Shown piece by piece: positions 1-6,699 of a stretch of 13,338 nucleotides of DNA. The stretch is taken from positions 1 through 13,338 of the forward strand of contig JACPOX010000054.1 in NCBI GenBank assembly GCA_016191305.1. The letters are read 5' to 3'. How positions within the stretch are numbered: position 1 is the stretch's first letter; each line of letters starts with the position of its first letter. Below the pieces are notes generated by a model. The model had not been told where the DNA came from and ran no database searches. It saw only the letters and a list, made by a program, of their open reading frames with translations. This DNA comes from Legionella longbeachae. Its GTDB lineage: Bacteria > Pseudomonadota > Gammaproteobacteria > Legionellales > Legionellaceae. A program made the translations under genes and the position numbers.

Positions 1-20
1 AACTTTTTGTATCATTTTGG

Positions 21-116
21 CTATAACCTTTGCTGATTTTCAATTTTGCTAACATAGGCTTGAGTAACACTCACGAGTCTGGCTAGCTCTTCTTGTGATA
101 CCTGCTTGAATGAGAG
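21..116 (-). pseudogene. XRE-family helix-turn-helix remnant
   Basis: The minus-strand reading between two stops encodes about 31 residues containing SQEELARLVSVTQAYVSKIE, the pattern of a Cro/C1 (XRE) helix-turn-helix: Q-E-x-L-A before the turn, then V-T-Q-A-Y-V-S-K-I-E as recognition helix, as in antitoxins and phage repressors. There is no start codon in frame, a stop (117-119) directly precedes it and another (21-23) ends it just after E-N-Q-Q-R-L. Beyond that stop a frame change would give P-K / M-I-Q-K-V, which resembles the continuation seen in antitoxin-type XRE proteins. I read it as the corpse of a small DNA-binding gene, perhaps the antitoxin of a type II toxin-antitoxin pair. No toxin partner is visible. 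Confidence 0.55.
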
Positions 117-173
117 CTAAGGAAAATATAATTTATTGATTATATTAGCTTTATTTATATTACCATCAACTAG

Positions 174-281
174 TGCGATCGGGAATTCGTAATTAGAAAA
201 TCTACAGTTCTTTCGTGCAGCGGCATTGGAGAATCAAGTCTTTCATCTGCTATTATTATTAATATATCTCTCAAATTTTAT
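174..281 (+). pseudogene. Possible AlpA-like regulator remnant
   Basis: A stop-to-stop stretch without a start codon reads I-R-K-S-T-V-L-S-C-S-G-I-G-E-S-S-L. It resembles the N-terminal helix-turn-helix of AlpA-type phage/island regulators (pattern R-K-x-x-V-L-x-x-[ST]-G-[LI]-[SG]-x-S-[ST]-[LI]-Y). The characteristic Tyr-Arg after S-S-L is missing and the frame ends soon after in AT-rich sequence. The resemblance is short, so this is a weak call. If right, it suggests the left edge was once part of an integrated element. Confidence 0.25.
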
Positions 282-287
282 TAATTT

Positions 288-839
288 ATGACCAATCGAG
301 CTGCGATTAGATGGGTCACGAAAGGTATAGAGAAACCCGCAGTGATTCAATACATGCTGGTGGATAATCAGTTGGAATATTTAATTTTTCCCAAAGAATG
401 CGTTGTTACTGATTTAAAAACAAATATCAACGATATATTGAAAGAATTAGAGATTCGCTCTCGTAACGACTCACTCGAGGTATATTATAAATCCATAAAT
501 GAGGGATATGGTAGGCACCGAAAAGATTCAGGCCAATTTCATCGATTAATAAAAAAATTATTAGCTCGAAAAAATTTGTTAAAACCAAATAGTAGATTCG
601 CTTTTTTGTTAAAAAAAGATCAATTGAGACTTTTTAAAGATGCACTTTATTTATTGGATATCGATTGTAAAAGCAGGGGGAATGCATTTATTACCCATCT
701 CTGGGCCATCGCTCTAAAAGCAACTCGAAGCAGAGTTCCTATTGTCATTAAACAGATTTGGAAAGCGCGATTTTCAATTCAACGTATGAATAAAAACTAT
801 GAAAGAAATTTCCAAGAGTTTTTTTCTCTTATTAAATAA
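288..839 (+). CDS. Hypothetical protein, 183 residues
   Basis: I do not recognise this family. The predicted product is basic (many Lys/Arg), soluble, with no signal peptide or membrane segment. The N-terminal part (1-60) looks beta-rich (Q-Y-M-L-V-D-N-Q-L-E-Y-L-I-F), and the rest looks helical with clusters such as R-H-R-K and L-I-K-K-L-L-A-R-K. The ATG is the only plausible start, because an in-frame TAA lies two codons upstream. No Shine-Dalgarno sequence precedes it; the leader is almost pure A/T. It stands alone between gene remnants and the exonuclease gene, 141 bases before the latter. Expression is uncertain given the missing ribosome site; it could itself be a relic of a larger gene. 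Confidence 0.5.
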   Translation: MTNRAAIRWVTKGIEKPAVIQYMLVDNQLEYLIFPKECVVTDLKTNINDILKELEIRSRNDSLEVYYKSINEGYGRHRKDSGQFHRLIKKLLARKNLLKPNSRFAFLLKKDQLRLFKDALYLLDIDCKSRGNAFITHLWAIALKATRSRVPIVIKQIWKARFSIQRMNKNYERNFQEFFSLIK

Positions 840-862
840 AATTTTAAGAGTGTAATAATTAT

Positions 863-969
863 ATGCAAAATGAATTTATAACGTCTAATATTTATGTATA
901 TTTGATTTACATCCTGAAAAAGAAATCGAACAAATTCAGAAACTAATACTGTTTCTGGAACTATCTTAG
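863..969 (+). pseudogene. Frameshifted micro-ORF before the exonuclease gene
   Basis: From ATG 863 the frame begins M-Q-N-E-F-I-T-S-N-I-Y-V-Y. After a one-base slip near 900 the reading D-L-H-P-E-K-E-I-E-Q-I-Q-K-L-I-L-F-L-E-L-S continues to a TAG at 967-969, which overlaps the ribosome site of the next gene. The second half has an amphipathic-helix look that random AT-rich sequence seldom gives. Family unknown. It may be a broken small gene or just the leader of the exonuclease mRNA. Confidence 0.2.
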
Positions 970-980
970 AGGATAAAAAA

Positions 981-1988
981 ATGTCGCATCCCCGACAATG
1001 GTTAACTATTAAGAAAGAGGGATTGTATTGCATTCCTGGACAATTTTATATTGATCCTCTTTATCCTGTCGATAATGCGGTTATAACACATAGCCATGGT
1101 GATCATGCGTGCTCAGATCATAAGCGAGTAGTGGCTCATTACAGTACTATTGGAATAATGCAAGTTAGATATGGCGAACATTGTGCTCAAAATTTTGTGC
1201 GGTTAGACTACTTTGAAAAAATCAAAATAAGAGGTGTAGAACTCTATTTGTTACCCGCCGGTCATATACTGGGAAGTGCTCAAATTATGATTGAATATGG
1301 AGGGTTCAGATTAAATATATCCGGAGATTATAAACGGGTCTTTGATCCTACTTGTGCAAGTTTTGTAGTAGAGCCCTGTGATATTTTTATTACAGAAGCT
1401 ACTTTTGGTTTACCGATCTTTAAACATCCTCCTATTGAATTGGAAATCAATAAATTACTCTCCTCAATAGAAATCTTTCCTAACCGTTGTCATTTAGTGG
1501 GGGTTTATGCACTAGGTAAATGTCAGCGGTTGATCAAAACCCTTCGCATGGCAGGTTATTCAAAACCAATCTATTTGCATGGAGCATTAAAAAATTTGTG
1601 TGACTTTTATCAAACAATGGGTATCGATTTAGGTGATTTACAACCAGCCGCGACACTTAATTTACACTCTTCAAAAGGAAGGATCGTCCTTTGTCCTCCT
1701 AGTGCTTTACATGATAAATGGTCGCAACGATTTGCTCATGTAGTTGTCTCGATGGCTTCAGGATGGATGCAAATTAGGGCACGTGCCAAACAAAAAGGAA
1801 TTGAATTACCTTTAATTATTTCTGACCATGCTGATTGGTGGGAATTAACACAAACTATTCGAGAAATTAATCCCTTGGAGGTCTGGGTCACTCATGGACG
1901 AGAAGAAGCCTTGGTGTACTATGCAAATCAGCAAGGTTATAAAGCACAGGCTTTAAATTTATTGGGCTATGAAGATCAGGAGGATTAA
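981..1988 (+). CDS. Ligase-associated DNA exonuclease (beta-CASP metallo-beta-lactamase)
   Basis: Predicted metal-dependent nuclease of the metallo-beta-lactamase/beta-CASP fold, the bacterial type encoded next to an ATP-dependent DNA ligase, where it is thought to trim DNA ends. The 335-residue length fits the family. Visible motifs: H37-S-H-G-D-H42 (two-metal HxHxDH), A-G-H95-I-L-G-S (motif 3), S-G-D116-Y-K-R (motif 4), T-E139-A-T-F-G of the CASP region, then S-D-H283-A-D and V-T-H305-G-R near the C-terminus. No signal peptide, so it acts in the cytoplasm. ATG 981 is preceded by a purine-rich AGAGGA. The stop is two bases before the ligase start, with the ligase ribosome site inside this gene's end, so the two are co-translated. 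An mRNA 3'-end-processing (CPSF-like) annotation is the usual alternative, but the neighbour favours DNA. Confidence 0.9.
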   Translation: MSHPRQWLTIKKEGLYCIPGQFYIDPLYPVDNAVITHSHGDHACSDHKRVVAHYSTIGIMQVRYGEHCAQNFVRLDYFEKIKIRGVELYLLPAGHILGSAQIMIEYGGFRLNISGDYKRVFDPTCASFVVEPCDIFITEATFGLPIFKHPPIELEINKLLSSIEIFPNRCHLVGVYALGKCQRLIKTLRMAGYSKPIYLHGALKNLCDFYQTMGIDLGDLQPAATLNLHSSKGRIVLCPPSALHDKWSQRFAHVVVSMASGWMQIRARAKQKGIELPLIISDHADWWELTQTIREINPLEVWVTHGREEALVYYANQQGYKAQALNLLGYEDQED

Positions 1989-1990
1989 GG

Positions 1991-3592
1991 TTGAAAAAAT
2001 TTGCTCAATTACTTAATACATTATTTTTTACATACAGCAATATAGATAAAATGGCTGTAATTCAGCATTATCTTACTGAAACTCCAGATCCTGAGCGCGG
2101 ATATGCTTTAGCAATAATGGCTAATAATTTAGAATTTCCCACTTTTAAACGCGCCTTAATTAAAGAGTTAATAAATGATAAAGTCGATCCATACCTATTT
2201 GAATTGTCTTATGATTATGTCGGAGATATTTCAGAGACCATCGCTTTACTTTGGCCCGAAGTTGAAAATGCCATTGATTTACCCTCACTTTCAGAAGTTA
2301 TTTTAACATTTAATACTCTTCCAAAAAATCAAATTAAATCTTATTTAAATGATTTATTAAATCAAAGTAATGTGATTGAGCGATGGGCACTTTTGAAATT
2401 AGGTATCGGAAGTTTACGTATAGGAGTTTCTGCTCGTTTTTTAAAAAAAACTTTGGCTAAATACGGAAATGTAGATGTACAAGAAGTAGAGCAAGTATGG
2501 TATGGATTACACCCGCCTTATGTTGAATTATTTGATTGGCTTGAAAAAAGAACTCCTAAACCTCTTTTTTCCGATACAGTTTTTTTTCATCCAGTAATGC
2601 TATCCCATCCTTTGGATGAAAAAGATGTAGACTCTCTTAATACAGAACAATTTGCCATTGAAAGAAAATTTGATGGCATCCGTGTTCAAGTGGTTGTAAC
2701 TAATAAAGGTAAAGCCCTGTTTACACGTACCGGGGATAATATAAGCCACAGCTTTCCTGATGTGCTTAGTTCTATAAACACTAATGTGGTGTTAGATGGG
2801 GAGCTGGTTATTATAAAGTCAGGTGCAGTGGCGAGTTTTAATGACTTACAACAGCGATTAAATCGCAAATCTATTACAAAAAAATTATTAAGTGATTTAC
2901 CGGCAGGGCTAATATTGTACGATATTCTTTCCGTCAATCAATTTGATCTTCGTAATTCTTCTTTTAGTTTCCGAAGAAATCAATTAGAAGAGTGGGTAGC
3001 GTCCCATCCAGCAGAGAATATTTTATTGTCAGATTTATTAATCCTTGCTAATAAACAAAGCCTGCGTAAATTAAAAAAGCAAATTTTAGAAGAAAATCAT
3101 ACAGCCGTGGAAGGATTGATGATTAAACATAAAGAAAGTTTATATTTAGCCGGAAGACCCAAAGGGAATTGGTATAAATGGAAACGTGATCCTCTCGTTG
3201 TAGATGCTATTTTAATGTATGCCCAACGTGGACATGGAAAACGTTCTTCATATTATTCGGATTTTACCTTTGGTTTATGGAAAGGAGAACAGCTTTTGCC
3301 TATTGGGAAGGCTTATTTTGGTTTTACTGATGTGGAATTAGTTCAGTTGGATAAATGGATTCGTAATAATACCATTCAACGATTTGGGACTGTACGGGAA
3401 GTAAGAAAAGAGTTGGTTTTTGAAATAAGTTTTGATGCGGTTAATTGGTCTGCACGGCATAAGTCAGGTGTAGCTTTAAGATTCCCGCGAATCAGTCGTA
3501 TTCGTTGGGATAAACCTGTAGAAGAGGCTGATGAGTTAGATACGTTACAAAAGTTAGTTAAATCTTCCATTCCTCCAAGTAAAAAATTTTAA
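1991..3592 (+). CDS. ATP-dependent DNA ligase (exonuclease/Lhr-associated bacterial type)
   Basis: Seals nicks through an enzyme-adenylate intermediate using ATP, in contrast to the NAD-dependent replicative LigA. Residues 1-200 form the helical N-terminal DNA-binding domain (G-I-G-S-L-R-I-G-V around 138-146). The nucleotidyltransferase core has motif I E-R-K226-F-D-G-I-R with the adenylated lysine, motif III L-D269-G-E-L, motif IIIa L-I-L-Y-D-I, motif IV V-E374-G-L-M-I-K and motif V W-Y-K-W-K398. An OB-fold domain follows to residue 533 (R-F-P-R-I-S-R-I-R). Length is typical of this subset. The start is TTG 1991: a full AGGAGG at 1978-1983 lies seven bases ahead, and the exonuclease stop is at 1986-1988. 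The pair lacks the Lhr-type helicase and the phosphoesterase that usually complete the cluster. Confidence 0.92.
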   Translation: MKKFAQLLNTLFFTYSNIDKMAVIQHYLTETPDPERGYALAIMANNLEFPTFKRALIKELINDKVDPYLFELSYDYVGDISETIALLWPEVENAIDLPSLSEVILTFNTLPKNQIKSYLNDLLNQSNVIERWALLKLGIGSLRIGVSARFLKKTLAKYGNVDVQEVEQVWYGLHPPYVELFDWLEKRTPKPLFSDTVFFHPVMLSHPLDEKDVDSLNTEQFAIERKFDGIRVQVVVTNKGKALFTRTGDNISHSFPDVLSSINTNVVLDGELVIIKSGAVASFNDLQQRLNRKSITKKLLSDLPAGLILYDILSVNQFDLRNSSFSFRRNQLEEWVASHPAENILLSDLLILANKQSLRKLKKQILEENHTAVEGLMIKHKESLYLAGRPKGNWYKWKRDPLVVDAILMYAQRGHGKRSSYYSDFTFGLWKGEQLLPIGKAYFGFTDVELVQLDKWIRNNTIQRFGTVREVRKELVFEISFDAVNWSARHKSGVALRFPRISRIRWDKPVEEADELDTLQKLVKSSIPPSKKF

Positions 3593-3643
3593 AATTTTTT
3601 CTTATTATTCTCGAAGACTTAGGTCATGTTCTTACCTTATATG

Positions 3644-3662
3644 CTGAAGACAGTCTTTACAG
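3644..3662. promoter_or_regulatory. Candidate SOS-like operator palindrome
   Basis: CTGAAGACAGTCTTTACAG is a hyphenated palindrome: AAGAC-A-GTCTT is perfect (5+1+5), flanked by CTG on the left and CAG on the right with a 2-base asymmetry. It overlaps the -35 element of the umuD promoter, the expected place for a repressor site. It recalls the CTG...CAG ends of LexA boxes but does not match CTGT-N8-ACAG, so the repressor is unknown. Confidence 0.4.
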
Positions 3663-3684
3663 CTTACTTTTCCCTGTCTATGAT
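3656..3684 (+). promoter_or_regulatory. Sigma-70 promoter of the umuD-umuC-dinB cassette
   Basis: TTTACA (3656-3661) and TATGAT (3679-3684) are separated by exactly 17 bases, each one mismatch from consensus. Transcription would begin near 3691, about 26 bases before the ATG chosen for umuD. This argues against a TTG start at 3687, which would lie upstream of or at the start of the message. Confidence 0.6.
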
Positions 3685-3716
3685 ATTTGTACATTAATCA
3701 AAAAAATGAGAGCACC

Positions 3717-4223
3717 ATGCCGCCACGCGGAGGAACAAGAGCAGGGGCCGGACGTCCAAAGAGTGAGCCTACCAAAGCAGTTCGAGTTCCGGTATCACTT
3801 CTTGCAGAAATTGAGCGATTAAAAGAAGGTCCTAATTATCATTTACCGGTCTTTTCCAGTAAAGTCCAAGCAGGCTTTCCATCACCTGCCGATGATTACA
3901 TTGAAGGCTATCTAGATTTAAATACTAAATTCATTAGACATCCTTCGGCGACCTTTGTATTGCAAGCTACAGGTGACTCCATGATTGAGGCGGGGATTTT
4001 TCCAGGTGATTGGTTGTTAGTGGATAGAAGTGTTGAAGCCACCGATGGTCGTATTGTCATTGCCGCCGTCAATGGGGAGTTGACCGTGAAGCGTCTTTCT
4101 AAAAAGAAAGGCAGTGTGCAATTAATGCCAGCTAATTCCAAATTCAAACCCATTGATATCACCGAAGACAGTGAGATGGTGATTTGGGGCGTGGTCACTT
4201 TAGTACTGCATGAGCCAACCTAA
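3717..4223 (+). CDS. umuD: UmuD-like self-cleaving subunit of DNA polymerase V, with N-terminal extension
   Basis: LexA-family (S24) autoprotease that, after RecA-stimulated self-cleavage, forms UmuD'2 and activates UmuC for translesion synthesis. From ATG 3717 it has 168 residues against about 139 in E. coli. Residues 44-168 align closely with E. coli UmuD: A52-G53 is the cleavage bond (Cys-Gly in E. coli, Ala-Gly as in LexA), G-D-S88-M carries the nucleophile and E-L-T-V-K125 the general-base lysine. The extra N-terminal part (1-43) has R-G-G-T-R-A-G-A-G-R-P-K and V-R-V-P-V, a basic Gly/Arg segment with an AT-hook-like G-R-P-K, not seen in E. coli UmuD. A TTG at 3687 would add ten residues but is unlikely given the promoter. 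The stop is one base before umuC. Confidence 0.93.
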   Translation: MPPRGGTRAGAGRPKSEPTKAVRVPVSLLAEIERLKEGPNYHLPVFSSKVQAGFPSPADDYIEGYLDLNTKFIRHPSATFVLQATGDSMIEAGIFPGDWLLVDRSVEATDGRIVIAAVNGELTVKRLSKKKGSVQLMPANSKFKPIDITEDSEMVIWGVVTLVLHEPT

Positions 4224-4224
4224 C

Positions 4225-5487
4225 ATGTTTGCCCTTATTGATTGCAATAACTTTTACGCCAGTTGCGAACGATTGTTTCGTCCTGATTTAAAGAATATGC
4301 CTATTGTGGTGCTCTCTAATAATGATGGATGTTGTATCGCACGTTCCAATGAAGCGAAGGCCTTGGGCATTGCGATGGGCGAGCCTTATTTTAAAATTAA
4401 AAGCTTATGTGCCCAGCATGGAGTAAAAGCTTTTTCCTCTAATTACACCTTGTATGGCAATATCAGTCATCGAGTGATGTGTACGATTGAAGAGTCGTGG
4501 CCTCATGTGGAGGTTTATTCCATTGATGAAGCCTTTTTGGATTTAAGCAGTATGCCTGTTGAGTCACATGATTCATTTTGTACCATGTTACAAAAGAAAA
4601 TTCTAAAGCATACAGGAATCCCTACCTCTATTGGTATTGGACAAACAAAAACACTTGCGAAACTTGCGAATTATTGTTGTAAGAAAGTGTTTAAAATTCC
4701 TGTGTTTAATATTACTGCGCATCGTGAACAATTACTAAAGCAGATTTCAGTTGGTGATATTTGGGGAGTAGGGCGGCACTGGGAAAAAAAATTGATGGCG
4801 CGGGGGATTCATACGGCTTATGACTTAGCGAGTATCAATGCTCATCATTTGAAAAAGAGCTTCAATGTGGTGTTGATGCGAACCGCGATGGAGCTTCAAG
4901 GCATTCCCTGTGGCGGACTCGAGGAGATTGAGCCAAAACAAAGCATCATGTCCTCAAAAAGTTTTGGGCAGATGCAAACTGATTTTAATAGTGTCGCGCA
5001 ATCGGTAAGTAGCCATTGCGCGCGTGCGGTAGAAAAAATGCGCGTACAAGGGTTGGTAGCTCAACGTCTGTACGTATTTGTCCATACTAATCGCTTTCGA
5101 GAGGATTTAGCACAACATTTTCAATCCATGGAATTTCACTTAGTGAATGCAACCGATGATTTGCGTTTAATTACCAAAATCGCCAAACGCTGTTTGCAAC
5201 GTATTTTTAGATCCGGATATTACTATAAGAAAGCAGGGGTTTGCCTTGAGGACTTAATTCCTAAAGACCCACGTCAGTTGGACATGTTTCATCAACCCAC
5301 AGATGAGCAACTGCAAAATACAGAACAACTCATGAGAGTGATTGATAAAGTGAATCAAAAATACGGACGAAGCACGATTCGATTGGCAGCAGAAGGGCAT
5401 TCTAAACCATGGGATATGCGAGCTGAGCTTAAATCACCAGCCTATACGACTCGCTGGAGTGATGTGCCTCAAGTGAGTTTCAATTAA
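4225..5487 (+). CDS. umuC: UmuC, catalytic subunit of DNA polymerase V (Y family)
   Basis: Error-prone polymerase that works with UmuD'2 and RecA to copy past lesions. With ATG 4225 (one base after the umuD stop) it has 420 residues and starts M-F-A-L-I-D like E. coli UmuC, giving the same numbering: D6, D101 and E102 (S-I-D-E-A-F) as metal ligands and Y11 as steric gate. Then come helix-hairpin-helix W-G-V-G-R (180-184), the little-finger domain, and a beta-clamp-binding Q-L-D-M-F at 351-355. The C-terminal domain (about 360-420) ends with Y-T-T-R-W-S-D, as in UmuC proteins. An ATG at 4210, overlapping umuD, would add five residues. All active-site residues are present, so I expect an active enzyme. 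It is translationally coupled to both neighbours. Confidence 0.95.
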   Translation: MFALIDCNNFYASCERLFRPDLKNMPIVVLSNNDGCCIARSNEAKALGIAMGEPYFKIKSLCAQHGVKAFSSNYTLYGNISHRVMCTIEESWPHVEVYSIDEAFLDLSSMPVESHDSFCTMLQKKILKHTGIPTSIGIGQTKTLAKLANYCCKKVFKIPVFNITAHREQLLKQISVGDIWGVGRHWEKKLMARGIHTAYDLASINAHHLKKSFNVVLMRTAMELQGIPCGGLEEIEPKQSIMSSKSFGQMQTDFNSVAQSVSSHCARAVEKMRVQGLVAQRLYVFVHTNRFREDLAQHFQSMEFHLVNATDDLRLITKIAKRCLQRIFRSGYYYKKAGVCLEDLIPKDPRQLDMFHQPTDEQLQNTEQLMRVIDKVNQKYGRSTIRLAAEGHSKPWDMRAELKSPAYTTRWSDVPQVSFN

Positions 5488-5488
5488 A

Positions 5489-6583
5489 ATGGGAAATTTA
5501 CTCGCTGAGCAGGAAGAGAAACTTCAGCGAAAAATTATCCATATCGATATGGATTGCTTTTATGCAGCCATCGAAATGCGAGATTTTCCTGAACTGGCCA
5601 AGAAACCCATTGCGGTAGGAGGTCAGCCGAATCAGCGCGGAGTCATCGCAACGTGTAATTATGCGGCGCGACAATTTGGAGTGCGCTCCGCCATGTCTAC
5701 TGCAAAGGCTTTGAGGCTATGTCGCCATCTTATTGTGCGACCAGGGCGTATGGATGTATATAAACAGGAAAGCCAATACATCCGAGAGATATTTACGGAC
5801 TATACCGATATGATTGAACCTTTATCTTTAGATGAAGCCTATCTTGATGTCACTGATTCCCCTCATTGCAAAGGCAGTGCGACTTGGATAGCTCAAGAGA
5901 TACGAGATCGCATTTTTAAAGCACGATGCCTCACTGCCAGTGCGGGTATTGCACCAAATAAAAGTTTAGCTAAGATTGCTAGTGATTGGCATAAGCCCAA
6001 TGGGCAAATGGTGATTAGGCCGGATGAGATTGAACATTTTATGATTGCCTTACCCGTACGAAAATTATTTGGCGTGGGTCCCAAAATGGAAGAAAAATTA
6101 AGCGCCTATAACATTAAAACATGTGCTGATTTACAGCAGTATTCAGAAGAATATCTTTTTAATGAATTCGGCATTATGGGGCAAAGGCTTTATGAATTAG
6201 CTCGCGGTATCGATAATCGCCCGGTTAATCCGGAACGCGTTCGCAAATCAATTAGTGTGGAAGAAACTTATTTAAGCGATTTACCTGATGTGGAGGCATG
6301 CCTTGCCGCTTTGCCGGAACTTATCACTCGTCTTGAAGCGCGCATCCGGCGTGCAGGAGAGATTTCAGGAATTCATACTCTTTTTATTAAATTGAAATTT
6401 AATGACTTTCAACAAACTACGGTGGAGCAAGTACTAGATAAAATTGATTTTCCCATTTTATGCCGATTAATCGAAGAAGGCTATTTACGAAAACGACTTC
6501 CTGTAAGACTTATAGGGGTGGGGATAAAATTAAAACAAGAAAAGGTCTACGAGATGAGGCAGCTTTCGTTATTTGATTTATAA
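5489..6583 (+). CDS. dinB: DinB, DNA polymerase IV (Y family)
   Basis: Single-subunit translesion polymerase that bypasses N2-guanine adducts and extends mismatched ends. The 364 residues carry H-I-D20-M-D22-C-F-Y25 (metal ligands; the steric gate is Tyr where E. coli has Phe13), S-L-D115-E116-A-Y, the palm/thumb hairpin F-G-V-G-P (194-198) and the little finger. The extreme C-terminus Q-L-S-L-F-D-L is a beta-clamp-binding motif. The start is one base after the umuC stop, with no Shine-Dalgarno site, so translation probably depends on termination of umuC. About twelve extra N-terminal residues precede the usual R-K-I-I-H; no other in-frame start exists. Its position as third gene of a umuDC operon is unusual, since dinB normally stands apart. 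Confidence 0.95.
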   Translation: MGNLLAEQEEKLQRKIIHIDMDCFYAAIEMRDFPELAKKPIAVGGQPNQRGVIATCNYAARQFGVRSAMSTAKALRLCRHLIVRPGRMDVYKQESQYIREIFTDYTDMIEPLSLDEAYLDVTDSPHCKGSATWIAQEIRDRIFKARCLTASAGIAPNKSLAKIASDWHKPNGQMVIRPDEIEHFMIALPVRKLFGVGPKMEEKLSAYNIKTCADLQQYSEEYLFNEFGIMGQRLYELARGIDNRPVNPERVRKSISVEETYLSDLPDVEACLAALPELITRLEARIRRAGEISGIHTLFIKLKFNDFQQTTVEQVLDKIDFPILCRLIEEGYLRKRLPVRLIGVGIKLKQEKVYEMRQLSLFDL

Positions 6584-6664
6584 ATGACGCAACTACCTAG
6601 TCTACCATACGAAAATTAAGTGTAAGTTTATGGGATTCTGTTCTAAACAAATTCATTTTTTTAT

Positions 6665-6670
6665 TATAAT
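6665..6670 (+). promoter_or_regulatory. Candidate -10 box for rtcB
   Basis: A perfect TATAAT lies 29 bases before the rtcB ATG in the 116-base gap after dinB. No convincing -35 hexamer stands 16-18 bases upstream, and no sigma-54 site (GG-N10-GC type) is visible, so the RtcR control known from E. coli is not supported here. Confidence 0.3.
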
Positions 6671-6699
6671 TAAAGAATATAAACTAATAAAAAAGTGCT

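Noticed and set aside
797..1033. Antisense 78-residue frame across the exonuclease start
   Set aside because: It spans the leader and first codons of a well-supported gene and has no similarity I can recognise.
2686..2937. Antisense open frame inside the ligase gene
   Set aside because: It lies opposite conserved ligase motifs I-IIIa; no ribosome site and no recognisable protein.
3582..3601. A/T-only inverted repeat at the ligase stop codon as a terminator
   Set aside because: The stem has only A-T pairs and lies mostly in coding sequence; too weak to call.
3674..3693. CTGT...TACA stretch as a canonical LexA box
   Set aside because: The spacing does not fit CTGT-N8-ACAG, and the element lies over the -10 region without symmetry.
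3687..3716. TTG start ten codons upstream for umuD
   Set aside because: It would lie upstream of the likely transcription start of the TTTACA/TATGAT promoter. ATG 3717 has a GAGAG stretch ahead of it.
3908..4198. Antisense 96-residue frame opposite umuD
   Set aside because: The sense frame has all UmuD motifs; the antisense has no family features.
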